From assembly GCA_021203145.1 (NCBI GenBank), contig JAJQBS010000091.1, positions 1 to 35,858 on the forward strand: a stretch of DNA of 35,858 bases, written 5' to 3'. The notes below the pieces were generated by a model. That model worked only from the letters and a program-made list of their open reading frames with translations, was not told the DNA's origin and did not search any database. The DNA comes from Lachnospiraceae bacterium (lineage in GTDB: Bacteria > Bacillota > Clostridia > Lachnospirales > Lachnospiraceae). The first letter of the stretch is position 1; each line of letters starts with the position of its first letter. Below are positions 15,521 through 23,236 of this stretch, piece after piece. Made by a program: the position numbers and the translations under genes.

Positions 15521-16435
15521 TCAGTCATTGCTGGATGAGCCGCGGAACTGGATGATCGTCACGATCAGCACCAGCGCGAACAGCACCATGGCGATAGCAC
15601 TTGCATAGCCGTATTTCGGCGTATTTACAAATGCCACGTTGTAGATGTAGTAAACGAGGGTGATGGTCGCGTTGCCCGGACCTCCCTGGGTGATCATGTA
15701 CATCTGGTCGTATACCTTGAAGGATGCGATCGTCAGCGTGATCGTCACGAAGAAGGTGGTCGGCCGCAGCTGCGGCAGCACCACATGCCAGAACACCTGC
15801 CAGCGAGTCGCGCCGTCAAGTGTGGCGGCCTCTTCGAGCTGAGGACTGGTGCCCTGCAGACCGGCAAGGAAAATCACCATATAATAACCCATGTTTTTCC
15901 AGACAGAAAACAGGACGACCGTAAGCATGGCCGTCTCCTTACCAGCCGCCCAACGCGGAAGGTTCTTCACGCCGAGGCTGGAGAGAATCATGTTCACCGG
16001 ACCCATGCTCGGGCTGAAAATCATATTCCAGACAGCGGCCACCGCTACGAGGGACGCTACATAGGGGAAAAAGGCTACTGTACGGAAAAAGTTACGGAAG
16101 TGAATCTTCTGATTCAGCAAAACTGCCAGTGCCAGTGCGCATACCATTGTCAGCGGAACCACCGCTACCGTATATACAATCGTATTTTTAAACGCCGCGA
16201 TAAAGACGCGGTCGCTCGTCAGACTGATAAAATTATCCAGCCCGGCAAAGGTGACTGCGTGTACGCCATCCCAGTTGCAAAAGGCCAGGATGATGGAAGC
16301 CGCCATCGGGATCAGAGTAAAGACCGCGAACCCGATAAAATTCGGCGCAATAAAAGAGTAGGCGATCAGATTCGTCCGTGTCTGCTTCTTCATCACGCGC
16401 TTCTGCCCGGCCGGCTGCACCGCTTGACTTGCCAT
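15521..16435 (-). CDS. Sugar ABC transporter permease, MalF type (CUT1)
   Basis: The 304-residue partner permease. Hydrophobic helices begin at NLIAYSFIAPNFIGFAVF. The EAA loop reads EEAATLDGATRWQVFWHVVLPQLRP, and the following TQGGPGNATITLVYYIY is typical of MalF-type subunits. I chose the ATG at 16435 with GGGGG 9 bases upstream; the frame extends 26 codons further without a ribosome site or family resemblance. The 215-base gap to the binding-protein gene holds a strong hairpin, a common way to lower permease expression relative to the binding protein. Confidence 0.92.
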   Translation of the reverse strand: MASQAVQPAGQKRVMKKQTRTNLIAYSFIAPNFIGFAVFTLIPMAASIILAFCNWDGVHAVTFAGLDNFISLTSDRVFIAAFKNTIVYTVAVVPLTMVCALALAVLLNQKIHFRNFFRTVAFFPYVASLVAVAAVWNMIFSPSMGPVNMILSSLGVKNLPRWAAGKETAMLTVVLFSVWKNMGYYMVIFLAGLQGTSPQLEEAATLDGATRWQVFWHVVLPQLRPTTFFVTITLTIASFKVYDQMYMITQGGPGNATITLVYYIYNVAFVNTPKYGYASAIAMVLFALVLIVTIIQFRGSSSND

Positions 16436-16520
16436 AGAGGAAGCCCCCTTTCTCTTATCGAAAGAACGATGCCTGTTTTGCAGACACCAATGAAGCAGGG
16501 ACACGCCCTGCATATCTTAA

Positions 16521-16560
16521 GAACGAGGCGGGCTACTGCCCGCCCCGCTTCATTTTTTTT
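16521..16560. terminator. Strong hairpin between binding-protein and permease genes
   Basis: GAACGAGGCGGGC (16521-16533) pairs with GCCCGCCCCGCTTC (16538-16551) around TACT. Eight T residues follow on the plus strand, where no gene is read. On the minus strand, the direction of the operon, no U-tract follows, so it probably acts as an RNA-protecting or partial-stop hairpin after the binding-protein gene. Confidence 0.7.
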
Positions 16561-16650
16561 CGATTCATTTTTTATAGCAGATAACGATCGCATCTCATTT
16601 CCCGCCAGGGGACTGCAGATGCTCCTCCTCTCAGATCTCTCTGACCAACA

Positions 16651-17934
16651 TTATTCAGCCTCAGCCAGAAGTGCCTGTACCTGCTCGTTCATATTAGCGA
16701 TACCTTCTTCGATCGTCTCCGCGCCGGTCATGATCGCGTCATGCTCGGTATTGAGGATGGTCTCGATCTCGGAAGCCTGATCCGAAAGCGGCATCTCCAG
16801 ATATACAGCTACCGTATTCAGAGCCTCTACAGAAGCCTCGTCATCCGGGAAGCCGTCTGTAGCCGCGATGATCTCGTTGATGTTGTCGTTGCTGACTGCC
16901 GGGAATGTGCCGGTGTTTGCGATGATTTCAGCGCCTTCATCGGATACGCACCAGTTGATGAAATCAATCGCCGCTTCTTTGTTCTCAGAGTAAGCATTCA
17001 CTGCCAGAGAGGTAACCGTGCCGAGGGTCGTACCAGCCTCAACGCCTTCCGGATGCGGATACTTCACGATGCCCCAGTTGATCTCTTCTACGCCATTCGA
17101 CTCAGCCTCTGCGTTGTAGGTCTGCAGGGTCGCGATGAACCAGCTGCCCATGTTGCACATAGCCGCCTGGCCGTTCTCAAACGCTGCGGAATAGTGCAGA
17201 CCGGAGGTCTTCAGCTCGCCGTAATCCATAACTACGCCGTCTTCCTGCTCTGCAAGAACCATCTCATAGATCGGCTCAAGGAAATCATAGGTGCCGTCGA
17301 TGATGGTGTGCTCGCCGTCCAGGATCCCGAACAGGGTCACGTCTGAACGCCATGTATGATAATGGTTGCCATATACCTTCTCAGAGCCTTCGCCGCTGGT
17401 CATCTCACGCATCAGGGCGTCGAACTCTTCGAGTGTCATATCATTGGTCGGATAGTCCACGCCTGCCGCGTCAAACAGATCCTTGTTGTAGAATACTACC
17501 CAGAAATCGGAGCGGAACGGAACCGCATAGAAATTGCCGTCGCTCGCGGTCAGCTGCTCGATCACGCCGTTGAAGTCAGCGGTGTCGCGGTCCAGGTTGT
17601 CATTCATCGGCTCCAGCATCTCCAGGTTGATCAGGTTGGAATAGCCCGGGATATCCTTAATAGAAAGAACGTCTAGCTCGCCATTGCCGCCCGCAATCTG
17701 GGTCGCCAGCTGAGTCATGTAATCGGTGGAGCCAAGGTCGACCATGTTGATCGTCACGTTCTCATGGCTCGCCATGTAGCCTTCTGCCATCGCTGACCAG
17801 TATGCCGTGCTCTCTACGTCCCATACCGCCCAGTTCAGGGTGACTTCCTCGTCGCTCGCGCCAGCGGTCATGCCGCCGCACAGAGACAGGCACATCGTCG
17901 CTGCCAGTGCTGCTGCTAAAAGTTTTCTTTTCAT
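16651..17934 (-). CDS. Sugar-binding protein of the CUT1 ABC importer
   Basis: Extracellular family 1 solute-binding protein, 427 residues. An N-terminal signal MKRKLLAAALAATMCLSLCGG is followed by the mature start region SDEEVTLNWAVWD. Family blocks include YMTQLATQIAGG, GELDVLSIKD, NFYAVPFRSDFWVVFYNKDLFD, AAMCNMGSWF and EAAIDFINWCVSDEGAEII. The lipobox is unusual: LSLC has Leu, not Ala or Gly, before the Cys. Start at 17934 has AAGGAGG upstream. A promoter lies at 18119-18147, leaving a structured leader of about 180 bases. It is divergent from the DUF624 gene. Confidence 0.93.
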   Translation of the reverse strand: MKRKLLAAALAATMCLSLCGGMTAGASDEEVTLNWAVWDVESTAYWSAMAEGYMASHENVTINMVDLGSTDYMTQLATQIAGGNGELDVLSIKDIPGYSNLINLEMLEPMNDNLDRDTADFNGVIEQLTASDGNFYAVPFRSDFWVVFYNKDLFDAAGVDYPTNDMTLEEFDALMREMTSGEGSEKVYGNHYHTWRSDVTLFGILDGEHTIIDGTYDFLEPIYEMVLAEQEDGVVMDYGELKTSGLHYSAAFENGQAAMCNMGSWFIATLQTYNAEAESNGVEEINWGIVKYPHPEGVEAGTTLGTVTSLAVNAYSENKEAAIDFINWCVSDEGAEIIANTGTFPAVSNDNINEIIAATDGFPDDEASVEALNTVAVYLEMPLSDQASEIETILNTEHDAIMTGAETIEEGIANMNEQVQALLAEAE

Positions 17935-18113
17935 ATTGCTTTTCCTCCTTTTTATGGTTTCATGGAACAGAATCCTGCCCTGCAGGATCCCTGTGCCGGT
18001 GTACGGTAGAAATGCCTTCCTTCCCTGCATCGGCACACCTTTTCCCTGATAGAAGCAAAAACTCCCATCAGGACAAAATCCACAACGATCTCCGGTGCAA
18101 CCCCCGGACATTT
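17935..18113 (-). promoter_or_regulatory. Structured leader of the binding-protein mRNA
   Basis: The untranslated leader holds two clear inverted repeats on the minus strand: CCTGAT...CTATCAGG and ATCCTG CAGGG CAGGAT, the second about 40 bases before the ribosome site. I recognise no known riboswitch. Confidence 0.35.
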
Positions 18114-18118
18114 TTAAC

Positions 18119-18147
18119 ATTGTAGCACAACTTTTTAAATAAGTAAA
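18119..18147 (-). promoter_or_regulatory. Promoter of the ABC importer operon
   Basis: On the minus strand: -35 TTTACT (18142-18147), 17-base spacer ending TGC, -10 TACAAT (18119-18124). The TGn makes it an extended -10. Confidence 0.7.
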
Positions 18148-18250
18148 GGGGTAATTTATTATTTTTGTAGATTTTTTACAAATTTTTTTCGAAACTATAC
18201 ACATTTCAAAGAATTGTTCATCTTTTCTTACGTTTTTATTGTTCTTTCAT

Positions 18251-18279
18251 TTGACAGAATAAAAATCCATTACTATAAT
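18251..18279 (+). promoter_or_regulatory. Consensus SigA promoter of the DUF624 gene
   Basis: TTGACA (18251-18256), 17-base spacer, TATAAT (18274-18279): both hexamers are perfect. It is divergent from the importer promoter about 100 bases away. Confidence 0.85.
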
Positions 18280-18299
18280 GTGAATAAGTCAGTGACAGA

Positions 18300-18341
18300 G
18301 TCGAAAATCTGCGAAGCAGCGACTGATGTGCGGGGCACATC
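18300..18341 (+). promoter_or_regulatory. Two tandem hairpins in the DUF624 leader
   Basis: First stem GTCG (18300-18303) with CGAC (18320-18323), with inner CTGC/GCAG around GAA. Second stem GATGTGC (18325-18331) with GCACATC (18335-18341) around GGG. Both lie in the roughly 95-base leader of a transcript from a perfect promoter, before a weak ribosome site. Confidence 0.5.
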
Positions 18342-18381
18342 CGGATTCTACATAATAAAAGATAAAAGACAGGACAATCAT

Positions 18382-19944
18382 ATGAATCTTTTTGGCAACG
18401 GCTTTTTCAATTCAGCCCCGGAGCATGACCGGCCTCCCAAAACCGGCGTGGCTCTTTATTTTCAGGTGTTCTGGGATCATCTGGGCAAAAACCTGCTCAT
18501 GAACGTGGTCTGTTTTGCCGCATTTCTTCCCATGATGCTGGGAGTCAGCCTCGGGCTCGTGTATGAGAATTTCTGGCTGAGTCTTTTCTTCGGGCTCATC
18601 GGCGGCGCCATTGCGATCCCGTTCTGGTGTTCTTTTTTACGGCAAAGCTTTCATTATTTTCGTCCCACCCACAATTCCTGGTTTTCCGAATGGAAGAGTG
18701 CGTTTTCCTCCGTCTGGAAGCACGCAGCCATACAGGGCGCCTTCTGGGGGCTTCTTCTTTCCGCCCTGCTTTTCGTGGGACAGTTTTTCCTGAATATCAT
18801 GGAGGAAGGCATGCTGCCCGCACCGATCGTGTGGATCATCCTTGCCCTGGATTTTTTTCTTTTCTCCCTGGTGTCCGTCGCCTTAGGCACACCGCTTTGC
18901 TTCGATGTACACCCATTTTTCGGGCAGCTTGCCAGTGCAGCCACATTTCTGAAAACGCATCCGGGGCGTCTGTTTAGCTCCACGCTGGTATTCCTCATCT
19001 GGTATGCATTCTGGCTCTCAATGTTCCCGGTCAGCGTCCCCTTCGCAGTGCTGTTCGCATTCTGGCCGGTACTTCTGCTGACCGCCCAGCTCCACAAACC
19101 GATTCTGGATGAGCAGGAGGAATATGCGGCACAAGAAGCGTCCACAGCAGCGCAGGACGCCTATGCGCCACGGGGAGACTCCGCAGCAGTGCAGGAAGCC
19201 TATGCACCGCGGGAAGATTCCGCAGCAGCGCAGAACGCCTATCCGCAGCGAAAAGAGTCCGCAGCCGCTGGTACCCGGACAAAACCACAAAGCACGCAGG
19301 TCAGAGATTCGGAAATTGCTTACTCTGAGGGCGCTTGGCGCCGCCCTGATAATGTTCCACTCACCCTGGGCGAACGGTTTGAAATCACGATGCGCCGTTT
19401 CTGGCCTCTCGTGGTCGGTGTCCTTGTCGTCCTAAGCCTGGGGCTTGGCGCACTTCGTACCATCCTCTCCCTGCGGGAGGCAGATCTTTCTATCGCCCTT
19501 GTCCACAGCGACTCGCTCCCGGATAACGTCAAAAGCGCTCTGGAGAAATCCCTGGGCGAGCTGGTCGGCGATGTAAACGGCGACGGGACCGTCTATATAG
19601 AAATCAACGATTATGAGGTGGTCTTTGACGGCAGCGCGGCGGATTCCGACATGCAGACCGCCGGGATGACCCTTCTGGTCACCGACCTGTCACAGTCCAT
19701 CAGCAGCATCTACATTGTAGAGGACGCGGGCGGATTCCTCGCTCTCTACGAGGATCAGGTCGATGCCTCTGACATCCATTTCTGGGCGGATTATCCGATA
19801 CTCGCCGCTCTCGAAGCCGGCACCTATTCCCTGGTCGAGGATCTCTCGGTGGATCACACCGGGCAGGAATTACTTGCCGGGTACGCAGTTTTTCCTGCTG
19901 ATGACTACGAGGACGAGATTCTGGAGCTTCTGCTGACGGAATGA
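18382..19944 (+). CDS. DUF624 (YesL-like) membrane protein with long repeat-bearing C-terminal extension
   Basis: The first 230 residues form a DUF624 domain with helices near 40-60, 65-90, 120-145, 150-175 and 195-225. DUF624 genes usually accompany sugar ABC importers and glycan operons in Firmicutes, as here, but their role is unknown. Normal length is about 200-220 residues; this one has 520. After the domain come 3.5 tandem 13-residue repeats (about 254-297), a polar linker, one more helix (about 337-357) and an acidic soluble domain of about 160 residues with DVNGDG. The ribosome site AGGA before the ATG at 18382 is weak despite the perfect promoter. Its stop abuts the stop of the convergent Uma2 gene. 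Confidence 0.82.
   Translation: MNLFGNGFFNSAPEHDRPPKTGVALYFQVFWDHLGKNLLMNVVCFAAFLPMMLGVSLGLVYENFWLSLFFGLIGGAIAIPFWCSFLRQSFHYFRPTHNSWFSEWKSAFSSVWKHAAIQGAFWGLLLSALLFVGQFFLNIMEEGMLPAPIVWIILALDFFLFSLVSVALGTPLCFDVHPFFGQLASAATFLKTHPGRLFSSTLVFLIWYAFWLSMFPVSVPFAVLFAFWPVLLLTAQLHKPILDEQEEYAAQEASTAAQDAYAPRGDSAAVQEAYAPREDSAAAQNAYPQRKESAAAGTRTKPQSTQVRDSEIAYSEGAWRRPDNVPLTLGERFEITMRRFWPLVVGVLVVLSLGLGALRTILSLREADLSIALVHSDSLPDNVKSALEKSLGELVGDVNGDGTVYIEINDYEVVFDGSAADSDMQTAGMTLLVTDLSQSISSIYIVEDAGGFLALYEDQVDASDIHFWADYPILAALEAGTYSLVEDLSVDHTGQELLAGYAVFPADDYEDEILELLLTE
19141..19275 (+). repeat. 39-bp tandem repeat inside the DUF624 gene
   Basis: Units start at 19141, 19180, 19219 and a partial one at 19258. Each encodes a variant of SAAAQxAYAPRED (13 residues). 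Codon differences between units show that the repeat is not brand new. Confidence 0.85.
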
Positions 19945-20487
19945 CTATAATAAATCCGCTATACAGATATACAATCCCGGGAATACTGACATCGGAATCT
20001 GATCCTTAAAAGTGTACTGACCTGAGTGTTCATCCCTTTCAAAACCATATACCGTCACAGTTTTCGTAGCAGGATTCACAATCCAGTATTCCCGCACTCC
20101 CGCAGTGCGATACTTGAACAGTTTAATCTGATAATCCATACGCTGACTGCCCGGAGATACCACCTCTATAATAACGTCCGGAGCTCCCTTACAGCCTTTT
20201 TCCGTAATCTTGTCCCGCGAACAGATGACACTGATGTCAGGCTCTACATAAGTTCTGTCATCCGCATTCAGATTTACCGCAAAGGGAGCCGGCAGGACTT
20301 CACAGGAACCGGCATTTTTGCGGATATGGTCTCTGATGGTGGCAGACAGCTCCATGACAAGCTTCTGGTGAATATATCCCGGCGGAGCCATATCATAAAG
20401 CTGACCTTCTATCAACTCCGCACGCTGACCATCCGGTAAATTCCAGTAATCTTCCGAAGTATAGTTGCATTCCTTTGCTAATGGCAT
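19945..20487 (-). CDS. Uma2 family (DUF820) endonuclease-like protein
   Basis: A 180-residue member of the Uma2/DUF820 family with the PD-(D/E)XK-like fold: YTSEDYWNLPDGQRAELIEGQLYDM at the N-terminus, EPDISVI (Asp), PDVIIEVVSP (Glu of the ExV motif), then YRTAGVREYWIVNPATKTVTVY. The residues expected for metal binding are present. Cellular role and targets are unknown. Start at the ATG at 20487 with GGGAGG 7 bases upstream; a longer frame to 20535 lacks support. The gene is convergent with the DUF624 gene, and the two stops touch with no terminator between them. Confidence 0.88.
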   Translation of the reverse strand: MPLAKECNYTSEDYWNLPDGQRAELIEGQLYDMAPPGYIHQKLVMELSATIRDHIRKNAGSCEVLPAPFAVNLNADDRTYVEPDISVICSRDKITEKGCKGAPDVIIEVVSPGSQRMDYQIKLFKYRTAGVREYWIVNPATKTVTVYGFERDEHSGQYTFKDQIPMSVFPGLYICIADLL

Positions 20488-20682
20488 AAAGCTTCCTCCC
20501 AACCGATGATTTTCACTCCCATCTCTTCTGTTCACCGTTTATTTAACATTCTAAGAATAACACAGATCCGCCAACAATACCACCAGGAAAATACAAAACA
20601 ACTGGAAATCGCACAGAACATTCCGGTTTGCGCAGTAAACCGAGGACGATACCAATTATAAATGCAGGGTTTTCATTCGTTA

Positions 20683-20753
20683 GGTACCTTGAAAATTTAT
20701 TTGTTAGGTACCTTGACATTCGTATCTGTCTCTGTTAGAATGCTCACGGTACC
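20683..20753 (+). promoter_or_regulatory. MarR operon promoter with three GGTACC operator-like sites
   Basis: Promoter: TTGACA (20713-20718), 17-base spacer, TAGAAT (20736-20741). The palindrome GGTACC occurs at 20683-20688, 20707-20712 (touching the -35) and 20748-20753 (just after the -10). The first two share the longer unit CGTTAGGTACCTTGA with one change. The positions suit autorepression by the MarR protein. Confidence 0.75.
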
Positions 20754-20807
20754 TAAAACCGTTTCCCTTTTTATAAAAACGGCGCAAGTCGTTTACGGAG
20801 ATTTTTC

Positions 20808-21506
20808 ATGAATATCGAATATCAAAAAGACATTTCCGGCGAAAATTCCCCCGACAAGAATGTTTCCGGTGTGAATATCTCCGGAAAGAATACTTCCTGT
20901 GAGAATGCTTCCGGCGAGAATACTTCCTGTGAGAACGCTTCCGGCGAGGATGCTTCCGATAAGGTCCTTTCCGTTGAAGAGCAGACCCGGCTGGACACCC
21001 TTTCAGATCTGATGAATTACACCTGCCACTTTGTCCACCATTATTCCGGGCGCCGCGGCCAGGGGAAAATCCTCGGGCTGCTCTCCCGCCAGGGGCCGAT
21101 GACACAGCATGACCTGCAGAGCCAGCTCTGCATTCAGTCAGGCAGTGTGAGCGAGATCCTCACCAAGCTGGAGAATGCCGGCTTTATTACCCGCACAAGG
21201 GATGCGGCGGACCGGCGCAGGTGCATTATCGCCATCACGGACGCCGGGCGGAAGGATCTGGAAGAGCACGACCTGATGCGCCGCAGAATGCAGGGACAGC
21301 TCTACCGTGATCTGGAGGATAAAGAACAGGAAGAGCTGATCCGCATCCTGCGCAAGCTGCATCAGAGCTGGAAGGATTTGCCGCCTGCACAGGGACATTG
21401 CCGAAAGCCGCGGAATACAGGCAGTCATCCGGATCATTCAGCTAAAGCGGTATCGCCGGAAGCCCCGATTCAAAGGAACGATGCAAAGGAGGCACTGACG
21501 CCATGA
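20808..21506 (+). CDS. MarR family regulator with pentapeptide-repeat N-terminal tail
   Basis: Winged-helix repressor, 232 residues. The MarR domain spans about 64-195: MTQHDLQSQLCIQSGSVSEILTKLENAGFITRTRD is the HTH and DRRRCIIAITDAGR the wing. Ahead of it lies an unusual tail (residues 9-58) of ten degenerate five-residue repeats of the form xSGEN or xSCEN. A polar C-terminal tail of about 30 residues follows. Start at 20808 has GGAG 8 bases upstream. The stop overlaps the next ATG (ATGA at 21503-21506), so the regulator is coupled to the exporter it probably controls. GGTACC sites around the promoter are the likely operators. Confidence 0.9.
   Translation: MNIEYQKDISGENSPDKNVSGVNISGKNTSCENASGENTSCENASGEDASDKVLSVEEQTRLDTLSDLMNYTCHFVHHYSGRRGQGKILGLLSRQGPMTQHDLQSQLCIQSGSVSEILTKLENAGFITRTRDAADRRRCIIAITDAGRKDLEEHDLMRRRMQGQLYRDLEDKEQEELIRILRKLHQSWKDLPPAQGHCRKPRNTGSHPDHSAKAVSPEAPIQRNDAKEALTP
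20832..20981 (+). repeat. 15-bp minisatellite in the MarR gene
   Basis: Ten 15-base units encoding ISGEN, SPDKN, VSGVN, ISGKN, TSCEN, ASGEN, TSCEN, ASGED, ASDKV, LSVEE. Two TSCEN-ASGEN/D pairs are almost identical in DNA, showing a 30-base higher-order duplication. Confidence 0.85.
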
Positions 21507-23221
21507 ACCTGATTTTACGCTATATGAAGCCTCATGTGAGGCGAATCACCGGCGGTTTGATGCTGAAGCTGTTCGGCACTCTTTCGGAATTGTTGATTCC
21601 CTATATTCTTGAATATATGATCGACCAGATCGTGCCGCTCGGGGATGTCACACGGGTACTGTTCTGGGGTATGCTGATGATCCTTGGCGCGCTCATCACA
21701 CGGACATTCAACGTGAAAGCCAACCGCCTCGCGGTCGCAGTGGCCGCCGACTCGATCTGCAAACTGCGCCATGATATGTTTCAGAAGACAATCAATCTCT
21801 CCGGCTCACAGTTTGACAAATTCGGGCTGCCGACTCTGACTTCCCGGATGACCTCAGACTCCTACAACGTCCAGGATTTCATGGTCTCTCTCCAGTCGAT
21901 GGGCATCCGCTCTCCGATCACACTCATCGGCGGCATCATCATCACAATGATCATGGATCCGGTACTTTCCGGAATTCTCTGTGTGCTGGTCCCGATCCTG
22001 GGTGTGGTGATTTATCTTGTCACCCGTCATGGGATACCGCTCTACGACAAGGTACAGACCAGCCTGGACCGGGTCATCCGTGTGATGCGTGAAAATATCA
22101 CCGGCATCCGGGTTGTCAAGGCACTGTCCAAGGAGCAGTATGAGAAAAAACGTTTTCAGGAGGCAAACAGCCATCTCACGAATGACGATATCCGCGCGAG
22201 TATCACAATGGCCACACCCGGCCCCCTGATGCAGCTGACGCTCAACATCGGCCTGACGCTGGTTGTCATCGTCGGAGCCCGCCGCGTCAACAACGGGGTC
22301 ATCCAGCCCGGAGTCATTCTGGCGTTCCTGACATATTTTAATATGATTCTGCAAAGCGTCATGGGTCTGAACCGGATTTTTATGATGGCGTCCAAGGCTG
22401 TCGCGTCAGCGGACCGTATTGATCTGATTCTGCAGGTGCCGGATGACCAGCCGGTTCTCCCGGTGGATGGGCACGAGATCGAGACTGACGCGCACATCGT
22501 GTTTGACCATGTATTTTTCAGCTACCACAAGACCGGCGAGCAGTGCCTCTCGGACATTGACCTGTCCCTGAAGCAGGGCGAGTCTCTGGGCATCATCGGC
22601 GCAACCGGCAGCGGAAAGACCTCGATCGTCAATCTGCTGATGCGCTTTTATGACTGTGACAGAGGCGGTATTTACATCCACGGAAAAGACGTCCGCACCT
22701 ATAGCAAGGACGAGCTGCGCGAAATGTTTGGCGTCGTCTTCCAGAATGACACGATTTTCAATGATACGCTTTTTGAAAATATTTCCTTCGGCCGGCACTT
22801 AACTGATTTCCAGGTGCGCCGCGCCGCACAGGCGGCAAACATCTCGGACTTTATCGACGGCCTGGACGAGGCCTACCAGTACAAGGCCGATATCAAGGGA
22901 GCAAATTTAAGCGGCGGTCAGAAGCAGCGGACGCTGATCGCGCGTGCAATCGCCGACCACCCGCAGATCCTGATCCTGGACGACTCTTCGAGTGCACTGG
23001 ATTACAAGACAGACGCTGCCCTGCGCAAGGCGATTCAGTCGGATTACAGCAGCTCGACGATGATCATGATCGCGCAGAGAGTCAGCTCGATCATGGCGCT
23101 CGACCACATTCTGGTACTGGAAAACGGCAAGATGATCGGCTATGGCACGCACAAAGAACTCTTGAAAAGCTGCCCCGTCTACCTGGATATTTACCAGTCA
23201 CAGATGGGCGAGATCGCATAA
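21503..23221 (+). CDS. ABC exporter half-transporter 1 (degenerate catalytic site)
   Basis: A 572-residue membrane-ATPase fusion of the multidrug/lipid exporter type. Six helices occupy about 1-300. The nucleotide-binding domain has Walker A GATGSGKTS (about 366), the Q-loop in VVFQNDTIF, the consensus signature LSGGQKQR (about 468), and Walker B ILILDDSSSALD (about 490). In the last, the catalytic Glu is replaced by Asp. This is the usual pattern of the first subunit in heterodimeric exporters such as TM287/288 or BmrCD. It overlaps marR by 4 bases and is followed 15 bases later by the partner gene. Confidence 0.93.
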   Translation: MNLILRYMKPHVRRITGGLMLKLFGTLSELLIPYILEYMIDQIVPLGDVTRVLFWGMLMILGALITRTFNVKANRLAVAVAADSICKLRHDMFQKTINLSGSQFDKFGLPTLTSRMTSDSYNVQDFMVSLQSMGIRSPITLIGGIIITMIMDPVLSGILCVLVPILGVVIYLVTRHGIPLYDKVQTSLDRVIRVMRENITGIRVVKALSKEQYEKKRFQEANSHLTNDDIRASITMATPGPLMQLTLNIGLTLVVIVGARRVNNGVIQPGVILAFLTYFNMILQSVMGLNRIFMMASKAVASADRIDLILQVPDDQPVLPVDGHEIETDAHIVFDHVFFSYHKTGEQCLSDIDLSLKQGESLGIIGATGSGKTSIVNLLMRFYDCDRGGIYIHGKDVRTYSKDELREMFGVVFQNDTIFNDTLFENISFGRHLTDFQVRRAAQAANISDFIDGLDEAYQYKADIKGANLSGGQKQRTLIARAIADHPQILILDDSSSALDYKTDAALRKAIQSDYSSSTMIMIAQRVSSIMALDHILVLENGKMIGYGTHKELLKSCPVYLDIYQSQMGEIA

Positions 23222-23236
23222 GGGGGTGAGCTGATT

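Noticed and set aside
19560..19600. DVNGDGTV in the DUF624 protein, resembling a dockerin calcium loop.
   Set aside because: Dockerins have two such loops with fixed spacing and helices; only one is present and it sits inside an unrelated domain.
20624..20642. Hairpin CGGTTT/AAACCG upstream of the MarR operon, taken first as a terminator of the Uma2 region.
   Set aside because: No U-run on either side, and it lies upstream rather than downstream of the Uma2 gene.
20832..20981. Regular short repeats that might be a CRISPR-like array.
   Set aside because: Units are 15 bases with no spacers, and they are in frame inside a clear MarR gene.
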